A DNA stretch of 64,000 bases from positions 33,670 to 97,669 of the forward strand of contig NBAY01000105.1 in the NCBI GenBank assembly GCA_002794775.1. Direction: 5' to 3'. Source of the stretch: Porodaedalea pini. Lineage: Eukaryota; Basidiomycota; Agaricomycetes; Hymenochaetales; Hymenochaetaceae. Positions 22,717-33,700 of this stretch are shown in pieces. The translations under genes and the position numbers were made by a program. Within the stretch, counting starts at the first letter, position 1. The number at the start of each line of letters is the position of its first letter. The notes beneath the pieces are model-generated. The model had not been told where the DNA came from. It did not search any database and saw only the letters and a list, made by a program, of their open reading frames with translations.

Positions 22717-24537
22717 TTACTGTTGAGCCTGCTGAGGCACGGCAGCCGCAAGCAGCAGGTCCATGGGTGCCACAGCTGTGCCGACTTCAAGATTTGTGTA
22801 ATCAGTTGTCACCATACCGAGCAGTGTTTCTAGGTCCCTCCTGCGGCTCGGAAACTTCGTTTTGGCCTCAAGCACTGCACGTACCCAAAGATTTTTCAAA
22901 GTTTCGTCTGGCGGGGAGCTCGGGTGCACATATGAATTCCCCTCCTCGCAAAGCTCCCAGTCATCTACCAAGATTGCGTACAACTGTTGCTTTTGTGCAA
23001 GCATAGCGTGAGCGAACATAGCATCATTAATTTTTCCTTCCAAGTCCTTCAAAGTTCCCTCGATTTGCGTCGCAGCACGCTGTACGTAGCAAAGCCAGTC
23101 CTCCTCCCCAATGGCACAGGACTTTTGTGATCAAAAGTTGCAGCTTGATGGATTGTTTGATATCGTCACGATCTGCATAGACATTTTTGACCCAGAGAAA
23201 GCTGTCACGGATGGTCTCGGCGACTACTCCGAATCTGTCTTGTTCGCCCTGAAGTTGTCTTGCCCGTGCACGCAGCATTGCCACATAGCCCGGCAGGGTG
23301 GCAAGCCAGATGTCGAGTTCAGCTGCATCAAACTCCCGATATTCTCTCATCCTTTCTTCGCCCGTTACTTTACTAGTCCACGTCTTTTTGATGTTAACGC
23401 CATTGGCTATTTTTTTCCAGAATGTCGTCCACGCTGATGTGTCAAGCTGGTGGTACGCATTGAGTGAGTGATACCATTCATTTGCCCATGGTCTGCCTTC
23501 CTTTTCTATTGCGTTCTCGGATATCTCCACTCCTGCACGTTCTTTGAGGAATTTGGTTACGACCTCCCTCGCAAGCGCATTTGCCTCATCTTTCGCCTTT
23601 GCCTTTGCCTGTCTTGTAGCTTTCTTTTTAATCGGCACCGACGACTCCGACCCCTGCTCTACTGGAAGCTGTGTGTATTCCGAGGTCAGGGTGTTGCTAG
23701 CAGACGCAACTGACACACGAGAGCTCGGCAAGACAATGCTCTCTTCGGCTGGCACATCGATTATGGAAGCGTGGAGAGGGCTATACCAGTATCGTAGGTA
23801 GTCATTGAGGAAAGAATACATTCCGTCGTAGAAATGACGGCACCCATGGTCGAGGAGGTGTCGGCGCAGTATAGCGTTATGCGCCTCCACCGACTGATGG
23901 TAAAATTAATCCCAGTAAGTTTGCTTATCAATGGCCAAAATAGGGACCTGCTTACGTTCAATATAAGAGCTCGCTCCAGTACTTGGATCTGATTTTGCAT
24001 TGCGGCAGCTCCTGCATCGTGCAATTCTTGCTTAATGTCCACTGAAGACTGAACGTAGTCTAGCTTTCGATCGACTTCCGTAAGGCTCTCCCCCTGGCGC
24101 CGCTCCAACTCTGCCCACTGCTGCTCCCATTCTGCCTGCTGCTGCTCCAATTCTGCCCGCTGCTGCTCCAATTGTGCCCGCTGCTGCGCCACTTCTTCTG
24201 CAACTTTTTCGATCTGTGCAGATAACTCCTCTTGCAATGTTTTCATACCCTGCTTTCGCTTCCTCCCTGCTGTCAGCCACTGTCCAGCGCGGGTCTCTTT
24301 CTCACGTTGGATTTCTAAGGATTCGCCTTTTTCTTTTGATGAGGCGGCTTCAGCCGCCGCCGTCTTTGCCATCGTCTGGATAAAGATCCCTGCAGAAGCT
24401 GCAAACCAAAGATAAATTGAAAGGGGTGAAAAAAGAAAGCGACTTGCTCTGACTTACTGTCCGATGTTAACAATTCAAAGAGTTCATGGGACGCTGATCC
24501 ACTTGTGCTGCTGTCCTCATCCTCCTTATGGCTCTCC
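22717..24537 (-). CDS. Hypothetical long coiled-coil protein with Q/E repeats, one frameshift
   Basis: Exon 1 begins at ATG 24537 (MESHKEDEDSSTSGSASHEL) and ends at a GTAAGT donor near 24459. Exon 2 joins in phase as TSAGIFIQTMAKTAAAEAAS, followed by a striking repeat of EQQRAELEQQQAEWEQQ type (about 24090-24190), predicting a long coiled coil. After an intron near 23894-23955 the protein continues SVEAHNAILRRHLLDHGCRH, a Lys/Ala-rich patch (KKKATRQAKAKAKDEANAL) and WANEWYHSLNAYHQLDTSAW. Near 23115-23125 a one-base shift by an A run is needed to enter the last segment (CAIGEEDWLCYVQRAATQIE), ending at 22717. Function unknown; between two mobile-element-like loci. Confidence 0.55.
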
Positions 24538-24823
24538 ATGTTGCGATCGAGATCTAGTGTAGTGCAACAAGGGGATATGTCCGAGACAACGCGACTGCGT
24601 GGCGTGAGTGATGAGAGGGGACAGGGCTTACATATATCTCAGCCATTGTCATGTGGACTGATCTCTATCTGGCGGGCCCCCAACACCTTACTGTACAGCT
24701 GGGATGAAGAAGTGTGCTAGGACTTGCCTTTTACAGTTTCTGACCTTATATACCCAGAGCACTAACCGAATGCCGTAATCTAAGCATTGCATATTCACTT
24801 TTCCACGTGTATTTTTTTCTCTT

Positions 24824-26354
24824 ATGCCTCCTCAACGTACCAAAATCCCCTCCAAAAAGGCCAAAGCGGCTGAGGAAGCCAAGGCTATCAAAAATGCACC
24901 CAAGCGTCCCCGTGGCCGACCAAGAAAGATCGCAGAAGCAGCCACAAGCCCCAAAGCAAAACTAGCCATTCGCAAGTCCCCACGAACCCCTGCGCCTCGA
25001 ACGCCTTTCAATTCGAATGCTAAACCGACCAGGAGGCCGCTGAAAAAGCGTGCCAGAAAGGTGACTTGGACGTCTTGAGAATCTATGCATACTTGTACTG
25101 ACATTCTGCTTTTACTCTCTTCCTTTGGAACTGTCGCGAACAGGATTACAACAGCGACGACGACGATGACGACGACGACGTCAACGTCAATCCAGCTGCT
25201 GTAGCAGAAATCTCAGTCCTTGATGTGGCACGAGCCGGGGGTTATAATGGCCCTGCTGATGAAACTCTACAGTTAGACAGTACTTATGAGGAAGTTCCCG
25301 ACTTCCCATCCGACGGCAGCTTTTTTTCGCCGGGTAAGAGATATTTTTACATCATAAACATGGTCTTACATGTATATCAGATGGCCCTGCCGACTGGAGT
25401 ATTCCTTCCCTTGGAACAGCCAAGGCACGAGGGATGGTTACATCAATACCAGCCGCAGACAGGGCAGACAGAGACGTGATTGAAGTAAAGGTCTTGGTTT
25501 CGGACGGCATCGGCGGACGGGAGCTGATCTTGTGCTCCGACATGCTATTAAATGATTTGTTGGTCAAGGTTGCAAAGGTGACAGGGGGCTCCTGCATCAT
25601 CACGCGTCTTGGAGTTGAGGGCCCATGGTGTATCAAAGAAGGCCCGAACAAATACCTTCCGGAGTATCTAGATAATCAGAGTGCATTGGATAAGGTCTTC
25701 GTGGAGGTCCGCAAACACCGCAAGGAGCAAGTGGCCAAAAAGATGAAAACCAAAAGTGATCCAAAGATCATCATCAGAGATCTCCCAGAGGTTTGTTCAA
25801 TTGTGTTTCATCGCCAGCTATTTCAACTCAGATATTCTGGCTGGATAGGATTCTAACGTGCAGGGCAAAAGGGGCAAAAAGACTCTGGCAAAAGCTAAGC
25901 CAACAGTAGCGCCACTCGATAACGCGAAGAGCACATACGATAATGAGATTGAGGAAATCACACACAAGATTGTAGCGAGCTTCACATGTGATGAGCACGG
26001 TGGTAAACTGTGCGCAACGCTGAAAGGTATGCGGGAGCATGTCACATACACTATGGAGGATGTCGCTGACACGCGAAACTTCTTGTGTCTTAAATTGTCA
26101 TTTCGCGCACAAGTCTATATATCTCACTCAAAATGTCTATTGATATTTCTAACCACCGAAACACGCCAGGAGTGACCTACACCAATCCACCTGAGGCTCT
26201 TAAACTTCTAGATAGAAAGCCGCACAAGTCGTACTCAGCCGCAAGAGCAGCTGAGAGGAACGCAGAAGTTTATACCCATGCGGCTCCACCTGATCCTGTG
26301 TCGCGCGAACCTCCTGTGATCAACCACCCTCAACCATGCAGCCGCAAGCCATGA
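24824..26354 (+). CDS. AT-hook protein of a CDxH family, copy A
   Basis: Starts at ATG 24824 (MPPQRTKIPSKKAKAAEEAK). Residues about 27-35 are a canonical AT-hook (KRPRGRPRK), implying AT-rich DNA minor-groove binding. Introns with GT-AG ends near 25060-25143, 25335-25380 and 25792-25862 preserve phase. The body holds a folded-looking block (LCSDMLLNDLLVKVAKVTGG, KYLPEYLDNQSALDKVFVEV), then ITHKIVASFTCDEHGGKLCA and, after a frame irregularity near 26090, NTPGVTYTNPPEALKLLD. The same blocks and one intron position recur in the gene at 60412-61475. I do not know the family's function. The C-terminal part present in the other copy is missing here, so this copy may be truncated. Confidence 0.6.
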
Positions 26355-26388
26355 TGCAGCACCCTCTCATGATGCAGAATCCTCTACT

Positions 26389-28018
26389 ATGTTTGGCAAC
26401 AATGTAATCAGTCAAAGGTGGCAGAATGGTAACCAGCTCCCACGCAATAACAGCGTGTTAACGCGGGATCCAAACAGGGCCTTAACTTCAACAATGCAAC
26501 TATCAAACAAAGGTGTCGACGAGCTTCGATCGTCCCGGTGAGCTGCTATTTCGATTCGGATTAATAACTGGCATATGGTCACTTTGCTAAATGACGATGA
26601 TACAGCCTCATCATCCGAAGAACCTCCACTTCAGCTGATGGCTGCCGAGACTGCACCGCATGTCACCGATCTACCTAGGTCTGTTATTCGTGAGTATTCA
26701 CCCTTTCTTTGACGATTCGAGTGCGTCAAGTGCATTCAATTTGAGACGTCCACATTTGCATACACGATTGGTGTCACAAATTATCTGGCTGACTTGTATT
26801 GTGTAGTGTTGGCCAAAAATACATTGCTCGGACCACGTTCCACTTCTCGTCCTCATGGTGTGGCATTTGATAGTGTATGTTGCACTCTGCCACTCATTTT
26901 TTTTAGTTACAGGCGATGATATAGAGACCGAGAATATGCGTTCGTCTCTCTGCCCTCTGGAAGGCACGGACGCCACTTCGGTCTTCCGTACGTCTCCCTG
27001 TTGATCTCTCTTTTGAGTAAGTTTAACATATACTGCTTGCAGCGTCAGAGGGAGTCGAGCAAGCAAAAAATGGCCTGGATACAAAGGGCAAGGTCAACAC
27101 TCGCAGTACAAGTACGCCAAAAAAAAAAAAGGCAAAAAACCCGAATACGGAAGCCGCAATTCGGAATGATGTAGTATCGCGAAAAGTCGCGATTATAGTC
27201 AAAGAACGAATGCGCGCGCGTGAGCCGGAGTTACAATCTGTCATAAAAGAACTCAAACGTGAAATATCAAAATTAGACGTACAAAATATGAACGTTCAAC
27301 AGGAGCTGAAGAAGATACAGGAGGAACAAAAAGTCGTGGATTCGGACATAACTGCCAGTGAAAAAAAGACAAAAGATGTGTCGAGCAATATAAAAAACAA
27401 CATTCATCACCGAGGGGTCACATTGCAAAAAACAGAAGAAAAACTAAGGAAGGTAAGAACATATCAGGCACATGATTTGACACTTGTTGCTGACTGCGCA
27501 ATTAGAACGAGGTAGACGAAGATCAACTATGCCGACGTGCAATACTTGATGCTGCCAGATCCGTGTTAATAAAATATCTCGACCCAGGAGAAGACGCAAA
27601 ACACCAGAAAAAACGTGTATCGTCTGCATATGATCTCCTTGCGGTTATCAAAGCCAACACAAAAAAGGTTATGGAGGATGCGAATTATGATGTTAGCAAG
27701 CCAGATGAAGATGGATTCGAAAGAGTATCAACATCCCAGTCTGCTCGTATCATTGTACAAAAGAAACACGATAAACTGATCGCCATCTTCCTGAGGACTA
27801 TTTTCTTGGATGATGATACCAAAGACAATACCAACAATCGTTTAGTAGCCGACTTGCTCACAAAACAATCAGACATTCGGCGGGAGGGTGATGAAGTTGC
27901 TCATCGTGTGGATACCGACGAGATGGAGGCGGTTATTGCAAGAGCCGAATTGGTTGAACACGACGCTCTAAATGACCTTTATAGCTTTTGCGTGAATGTT
28001 AAAACAACGGACGCTTGA
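26389..28018 (+). CDS. Coiled-coil family X gene, copy 1
   Basis: Candidate start MFGNNVISQRWQNGN at 26389. Exons near 26606-26689 (PPLQLMAAETAPHVTDLPRS), 26807-26872 (LAKNTLLGPRSTSRPHGVAF), 26907-26990 (TGDDIETENMRSSLCPLEGT) and 27044-27450 follow. The last has a Lys-rich patch and a long coiled coil (IKELKREISKLDVQNMNVQQ). The final exon gives EDQLCRRAILDAARSVLIKY and a C-terminal domain ending EMEAVIARAELVEHDALNDL. Two further members lie at 34385-35951 and 36520-37398. The segment 26575-27085, introns included, is nearly identical to copy 2, whereas sequence on both sides is divergent. Copia element 1 inserted 17 bp after the stop. Function unknown. Confidence 0.6.
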
Positions 28019-28039
28019 CTCCTCGTCTACATGTACTAC

Positions 28040-28269
28040 TGTTGGAAGTGTGATTCTGACACTTATTTTATGTTTTCCATGCTTTTCTTGATTTATTCCC
28101 ACGCCTCTGTTCGCACATGTGCGCGCATGTGCGAACATCACGTGATTTTTGTCTTATGTAATATTAGCTTCAAAGCGGCTGAGACAATGTATGAGTGTCC
28201 CTATCTGTTGCACTCATCCATTGGACTCAGGTGTGAAGTGTGACCCCTTTTGGTTCACTGCTGCTAATA
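28040..28269 (+). repeat. Copia 1 5' LTR, 230 bp
   Basis: Begins TGTTGGAAGTG and ends CTGCTAATA. It is about 55 bp shorter than the other three LTRs because one of two direct repeats (ATCTGTTGCACTCATCCATT) and the sequence between them is lost. It contains a near-perfect 28-bp palindrome beginning GTTCGCACATGTGCGC. Confidence 0.95.
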
Positions 28270-28292
28270 GGTTATGAGCCTTGCGCTCTAAC
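28270..28292 (+). promoter_or_regulatory. Copia 1 primer-binding site, half-tRNA type
   Basis: Immediately after the LTR the sequence starts GGTTATGAGCC rather than TGG. Its complement resembles the D-arm and anticodon arm of a CAU (Met) tRNA, as in Drosophila copia and Ty5, which prime from an internally cleaved initiator tRNA half. The tRNA identity is inferred from the anticodon-loop word CTCATAA. Confidence 0.65.
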
Positions 28293-29256
28293 TTCGCACA
28301 CTGGTTCTGGACTTCGAGAAGCACCCCCTGCTTCAATTATAGACTGATCGGACCTGATCTGCACACCCTACACACAGTGTTTCGCCGATTGCAACGTTCC
28401 TGGTGGTTGGATTGAGCTGGATCTTTGTTGATTGGAAAATCGGTGTGTCTGCCGCGTCTCTGCCAAGTTTCGTGCCACCACATCCACTTCCCATTGCACT
28501 ACACTGCATTCATTCACCACCTGCATCCAAAACCTCTCTATCACCCATCACTCGATATTGGCTTTACTGTTCGCACTATACCTTGGCACATTGTTGGGGT
28601 TACGTGTGATCTACGTTTGTGCCAACTTACATTGATATTCGACTCGATTTGAGTGTGCTGCAACGTTTTACTGAGCAACCACTCTTATTACACTCTGCAC
28701 TTTGCTGCATCGCGTGGTTATCGCATTTTCTGCAGAACCCTTGGTCCGATTCTCTCGAAACTCCGTCTGCGTGCTCGTGTTCACGCCTCCTCAGTGTGTG
28801 TTGATTTGCATTGCAATCGCACCACTCGTTCTCCCTCAGTGTCCCATTTTGCACGGTTACCAGCTCTGGTGTGAGTTGATTAAGGCCCATTTCACCCCAT
28901 TCTGTTGTTGTTGGATCAGACTAGCCTATCATCTGTGAAGCTCAACTGCTCAGCCTTAGTTCGCTGATTGTGACACTCTTTTGAGTGTCACTTAAGCCTA
29001 GAGCCTCTCTCAGTCAGCGGTGCCTGTGGGGTCTTAGCAGACCAACAGACCAGCACTGTCTTGCGGCGACTCTGTGTATACTTCAACATTTTGAGTGTCT
29101 GGTAACCTTCATTGGCTTGCATTGAACTGTCATCTGTAATCGTGTCATTGTGGTCTGTACACACTTTCCTTCACTGTGCCCCACTCACACATCCAATTCC
29201 TCCCAAACATCACACACACGTCGTACCCATCGTCCCCTACCTGCCTGTGAAACGTC
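28293..29256 (+). other. Copia 1 untranslated leader
   Basis: About 960 bases between primer-binding site and gag-pol start, near-identical to 50987-51950. Reading frames here are short and shift between strands, so I treat it as untranslated leader; packaging signals would be expected here. Confidence 0.7.
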
Positions 29257-32200
29257 ATGTCCAAATCTGCCCCTGCCGACTCACTGTCTTCATTTAACAA
29301 GTTGGGTGAAGGCAACTATCCTACTTGGAAATTCGACATGCAGGCTGCCCTTCAGTACAAGAAGCTTTGGCGCCTTGTTTCAGGCAAGGAGTCGAAGCCA
29401 TCTTCTCCTCCTGATAAAGTCGAACTCTGGGAAGAAAGGGCTGAGCAAGCAGCTGGCCTTATCTACCAGAAACTCGAAAACAGCATGCAGATTTTGGTAC
29501 AATCACACATGGGTGACCCTGTAGAGATGTGGAAAGCGCTCGAGAAACTGCACAAGCAGGACAACCCAGCTGCACGTTTTATTGCCTATGACGAGTTTTT
29601 CGGTATCAGCAAGAAGGAGGATGAGTCTTTGACCGCACTAGTCAGCAGAGTTGAGCATGGACTTCATAACATCAGAAATACGCGCACTAGCACTCTCAAA
29701 CTCAAAGAGTTTGAGGATGAGCTTGCATGTGTTGCCCTGGTTCGCTCCCTGCCTGAAGAGTACTCATCCTTCCGCTCTGCACTCTTGCTCCTGACAGATT
29801 TCAAGTTAAAGACGCTTAAGGAAGCATTTATGCAGGAGCAAATGAACCATCAATTGCGTGCTGGTGATCAGTCCATGGCCCTGAAAGCATCCTCTGCTCC
29901 CTCTAAGCCTTCCTCATCGTCTCAGCCTGTTGTCTGCAAATTTTGCGGCATTAAAGGTCATCCAGAGTCGAAGTGCTTCAAGAGACGTGATGCAATTGAG
30001 GCAATTAGGGCCAAGAGGAAGGATAACAAAGGGAAGACTAAGGAGAAAGCACAATCTGCTCAGCAAGACGACTCCGAGTCTGTCCAATCTGCTGAATTTG
30101 CTGGAAATGCAAGTACCCCAGACTTCACCAACCCCCATACACCCCTCATTCTCGATGCAGGAACTGATTGGATTGTTGATACAGGTGCCACTTGCCACAT
30201 GACACCCCACCGACACTGGTTTCACAAATATTCACCAAATCGCACCCCTATACGCCTTGCAAACAACGAAATCATCTATTCTGTTGGAGTGGGCACAGTG
30301 CGATTTCAACCAGTAATCAATGGCAAAGATGGACACTTACTTGAATTTGAACGTGTACTTCATGTCCCTGATTTGCGAAACAATCTCCTCTCAGTCCTGT
30401 ATTTAACTCGTGCCAAATCGTATATTGTCACCATTCAGCGTGATAAGATTCTATTCAATCGAAATGGCACTCTCCTCTTCACTGCAAATGTCACTCCCAA
30501 CAATGCTGCATCACTCAATGGCCAAGTCGTACCCATGAGTGCATTCTCTGCACTTACAAGCACTTGTCCACTTGATTTGACTCTGTGGCATCGACGTTTT
30601 GCACACCTACACCATGGTGATGTGAAGAAACTGCTCAATGAGCATTTAGTTGAGGGAATGGTGATTAAGTCAAAGGACTTGCCAGATCCGATCTGTGAGC
30701 CTTGCATTGCAGGCAAACAGCATCGTTCTAATGTCTCAAAACTTGCATCGCATCGTGCATCAAGTCTTCTTCAATTGGTTCACTCAGATGTGCATGGTCC
30801 TCTTCCCATTCAGTCAAGGAATGGTTACAAGTACTGGATCACCTTCATTGATGATTTCAGTCGCTTCTGGGCAGTTTTGCCTTTGAAGAAGAAGAGTGAC
30901 GCTTTTAGTGCTTTTAAGCATTTTAAGGCATATGCAGAGAATCAGTTGGATTTGAAGATTAAGGCCACTCGTGATGATAAGGGAGGAGAATACATGCCAA
31001 AGGAATGGGATCAACTCTGCAAAAATGAAGGCATTCATCGCCAGCACACTGTCAGAAATGAACCCCACCAAAACAGTGTTGCTGAACGCGCAAACAGGAC
31101 GTTAGCTGAGGGCATCACCACTATGCTGAATGAAGCACACTTACCTGCTACTTTCTGGTGGGATGCAGTTGCTGCTTTTGTTCATGTCCATAATCGCTCT
31201 CCTACATCTGCGGTGAATGACAACACACCCTATCAACTCTGGTACAAGTCTAAACCAGATGTTTCTCATTTTCGCATTTTTGGCTGCACTTCATATGTGC
31301 ATGTCCAGAAAGATCAACACAAACAGTTGCAATCCCACACACAGAAATGTGTCTTCCTTGGCTACCCTGCAAATTACAAAGGATGGCTATTCTGGAACCC
31401 TGTTACACGCAAGGAGATCATTAGTGACTCTGCTCAGTTTGATGAACGCGTGTTTCCAGGCAATTCTAGGACTCCTGTTGATTTGCGGGTACAATCTCCT
31501 CCAGAGGCAAAAGATCTGCCAGAACAGGTAGGAGTAGAAAGTGATGATGATGATGATGTTCTGCCATCTCCTCCACCTCCTGTTCGTCCAGTGGACCCTC
31601 CTGTACCTCCACCAACTCGTTCCCCTTCTTCGCTTGCTTCTGCACGTAAACACACTGTGTCTCCTCCACCTTCTCAGACTCCTCCTGCTAAGAAACCAAG
31701 GAGTGAGCACCCTAATCAGACTCAAACTCTGTCATCAGCTCCTCCTCCCAGGCCAAAACCACGCACTACCACTGGTGCATGGGACAGAATGATCAATCCA
31801 CTTATGGATTATCCAGGTCGACGCATTCCTAGACCTGATCCTGTTCCCATACCTGAGCCTGAAGTTGTGCATCAGCCAGAAATGGATGTGCACATGGATG
31901 ATGCTGAACAGCACGATGAACTTGATGTCATGTCTGAAGAGGAGATGCAAGCAGAAGCGCTCATGTTCAATGGGCTCATGGACTTTGGCGCAAATGCAGG
32001 TCTTGAAGACAAGTACATTGCTTTTGATGATGCGTTTGACTATGTCTTCAAGTCTACAAATCGTCTTGAGCATGTATTCTCTGCAGAAGTGCGCAAGCAA
32101 TATGGTCCAGAGCCCTACCAGTGGAAGGATATCAAGGGGCGCCCTGATGCCCATCTTTGGGAACAGGCTGCGATGGAAGAGTTCATCAGTCTGATTGAGA

Positions 32201-33672
32201 ATGGCACTTTCCAGCCTGTCAGACTTCCAACTGGTCGTAAAACTATTGGTTGTCGCTGGGTGTTCAAACTCAAGCGCAAGGCAGATGGCTCTGTGGACAA
32301 GTACAAGGCAAGACTGGTTGCAAATGGATACTCACAGCGACCAGGATTGGAGTTTTCACAGGTGTTTGCACCAACTGCAAAGTGGGCAGCACTACGTGCA
32401 ATTCTGGCTATAGCTGCACTTGAGGACCTTGAGCTTTACAGTGTAGACATCTCCACCGCTTTTCTCAATGGTGAGATGGATCATGATGTCTACATGGACC
32501 AGCCTGAAGGGTTTGAGGAGTATTATGGTGCTGGATTTGTTCTTAAGCTAGTAAAGTCTATCTATGGACTGAAACAAGCTGGACGCCAGTGGCACAAGAA
32601 ACTCGATTCAGTACTGAAGGGTATGGGCTTCCAACTGGTGCGCTGCGACAACAGTATATGGGTCTATCGCAGAGAGGATATGCGCATTATCATTCCTGTC
32701 TATGTTGATGACATGACCATTGCTGCAAAGTCAAAGGAGCAGTACCAGTTTGTGAAGAGTGAGTTGGAGAAGCACTTCAAGCTACATGACCTCGGGCCAA
32801 CTTCATTCCTCTTGGGAGTTCACATTGAGCGTGATCGCTCTCAGCACTCATTGTCTATATCTCAGCGCCAGTATATCATTGACATACTTGAGCGTTTTGA
32901 ACTTAGCAATTGTGGCACTGTGACAACCCCATTACCTGAAGGTCATAAGCTTAGCAAGTCCATGGCTCCCAAGAATGATGAAGAGACTGCCTTCATGAAG
33001 ACTGTTCCTTACAAGCAGTTGGTGGGTGCTCTCATGTATCTTGCTGTGGCTACACGCCCAGACATTGCTTATGCAGTGGGAGTTCTGGCACGTTTTAGTG
33101 CTAATCCTGGCATGGCTCACTGGAAGGCTGCAAAGCACTTGTGTTGTTACCTTCAAGGTACCAAAGACTACAAGTTGACTTATGCATCTGACCCCAACTC
33201 AGCTGAGCTGTTCACCACATTCTCTGATGCAGACCATGGTGGTGATGAGGATGACAGGCGCTCTACAAGTGGCATGGTGGTTAAAATGGGAACTGGTGCA
33301 ATCAGTTGGGCAAGTCGGTTGCAAACCATTGTGACTCTCTCTACTACTGAGGCAGAATACATTGCTGCTGTACAATCAGGACAAGAGATCATATGGTTGC
33401 GCAACTTGCTCACTGAGTTTGGGTATCATTTTGATGCCCCATCTGTTCTCTATGTTGACAACCAGTCTGCATTAGCAGTTGCCAGAAATCCTGAACATCA
33501 TGGGCGCATGAAACACCTGGATTTGCGTCATTACTGGCTGAGAGATGTGGTTGAAGCAGGCTATGTGGATGTGAGGTACTTGCCCACTAAGTCTATGCCA
33601 GCTGATATCATGACCAAAGCCCTTGGGCGCTTGAAAGTGGGAGAGATGTGTGGGATGTTAGGTCTTAGGTGA
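29257..33672 (+). CDS. Ty1/copia Gag-Pol polyprotein, intact frame
   Basis: 1471 residues from ATG 29257. In order: UBN2-type Gag (LGEGNYPTWKFDMQAALQYK), CCHC knuckle (CKFCGIKGHPESKC, near residue 230), aspartic protease (DWIVDTGATCHM, near 308), pre-integrase (LWHRRFAHLHHGDVKKL), integrase with D (LVHSDVHGP), D (TRDDKGGEY) and E (SVAERANRTL), Pro/Ser-rich spacer, reverse transcriptase (YSVDISTAFLNG and YVDDMTIA), RNase H (FSDADHGGDEDDRRSTSG, STTEAEYIA, YVDNQSALA). Copies itself through RNA in virus-like particles. Odd points: integrase HQNG is HQNS here and RT ARLVAKGYSQ is ARLVANGYSQ, while the second copy keeps the usual residues. Either change could reduce activity. Confidence 0.97.
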   Translation: MSKSAPADSLSSFNKLGEGNYPTWKFDMQAALQYKKLWRLVSGKESKPSSPPDKVELWEERAEQAAGLIYQKLENSMQILVQSHMGDPVEMWKALEKLHKQDNPAARFIAYDEFFGISKKEDESLTALVSRVEHGLHNIRNTRTSTLKLKEFEDELACVALVRSLPEEYSSFRSALLLLTDFKLKTLKEAFMQEQMNHQLRAGDQSMALKASSAPSKPSSSSQPVVCKFCGIKGHPESKCFKRRDAIEAIRAKRKDNKGKTKEKAQSAQQDDSESVQSAEFAGNASTPDFTNPHTPLILDAGTDWIVDTGATCHMTPHRHWFHKYSPNRTPIRLANNEIIYSVGVGTVRFQPVINGKDGHLLEFERVLHVPDLRNNLLSVLYLTRAKSYIVTIQRDKILFNRNGTLLFTANVTPNNAASLNGQVVPMSAFSALTSTCPLDLTLWHRRFAHLHHGDVKKLLNEHLVEGMVIKSKDLPDPICEPCIAGKQHRSNVSKLASHRASSLLQLVHSDVHGPLPIQSRNGYKYWITFIDDFSRFWAVLPLKKKSDAFSAFKHFKAYAENQLDLKIKATRDDKGGEYMPKEWDQLCKNEGIHRQHTVRNEPHQNSVAERANRTLAEGITTMLNEAHLPATFWWDAVAAFVHVHNRSPTSAVNDNTPYQLWYKSKPDVSHFRIFGCTSYVHVQKDQHKQLQSHTQKCVFLGYPANYKGWLFWNPVTRKEIISDSAQFDERVFPGNSRTPVDLRVQSPPEAKDLPEQVGVESDDDDDVLPSPPPPVRPVDPPVPPPTRSPSSLASARKHTVSPPPSQTPPAKKPRSEHPNQTQTLSSAPPPRPKPRTTTGAWDRMINPLMDYPGRRIPRPDPVPIPEPEVVHQPEMDVHMDDAEQHDELDVMSEEEMQAEALMFNGLMDFGANAGLEDKYIAFDDAFDYVFKSTNRLEHVFSAEVRKQYGPEPYQWKDIKGRPDAHLWEQAAMEEFISLIENGTFQPVRLPTGRKTIGCRWVFKLKRKADGSVDKYKARLVANGYSQRPGLEFSQVFAPTAKWAALRAILAIAALEDLELYSVDISTAFLNGEMDHDVYMDQPEGFEEYYGAGFVLKLVKSIYGLKQAGRQWHKKLDSVLKGMGFQLVRCDNSIWVYRREDMRIIIPVYVDDMTIAAKSKEQYQFVKSELEKHFKLHDLGPTSFLLGVHIERDRSQHSLSISQRQYIIDILERFELSNCGTVTTPLPEGHKLSKSMAPKNDEETAFMKTVPYKQLVGALMYLAVATRPDIAYAVGVLARFSANPGMAHWKAAKHLCCYLQGTKDYKLTYASDPNSAELFTTFSDADHGGDEDDRRSTSGMVVKMGTGAISWASRLQTIVTLSTTEAEYIAAVQSGQEIIWLRNLLTEFGYHFDAPSVLYVDNQSALAVARNPEHHGRMKHLDLRHYWLRDVVEAGYVDVRYLPTKSMPADIMTKALGRLKVGEMCGMLGLR

Positions 33673-33700
33673 CTTACAGATGTGTCAGATCAGGTGAGAG

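Noticed and set aside
28270..29256. Separate small genes in the copia leader
   Set aside because: The short frames on either strand shift between the two copies' differences and show no conserved start or domain; the region is best read as untranslated leader.
31735..32154. Minus-strand frame inside copia 1 (also at 54429-54848 in copia 2)
   Set aside because: Mirror frame of the conserved gag-pol; duplicated only because the element is duplicated.
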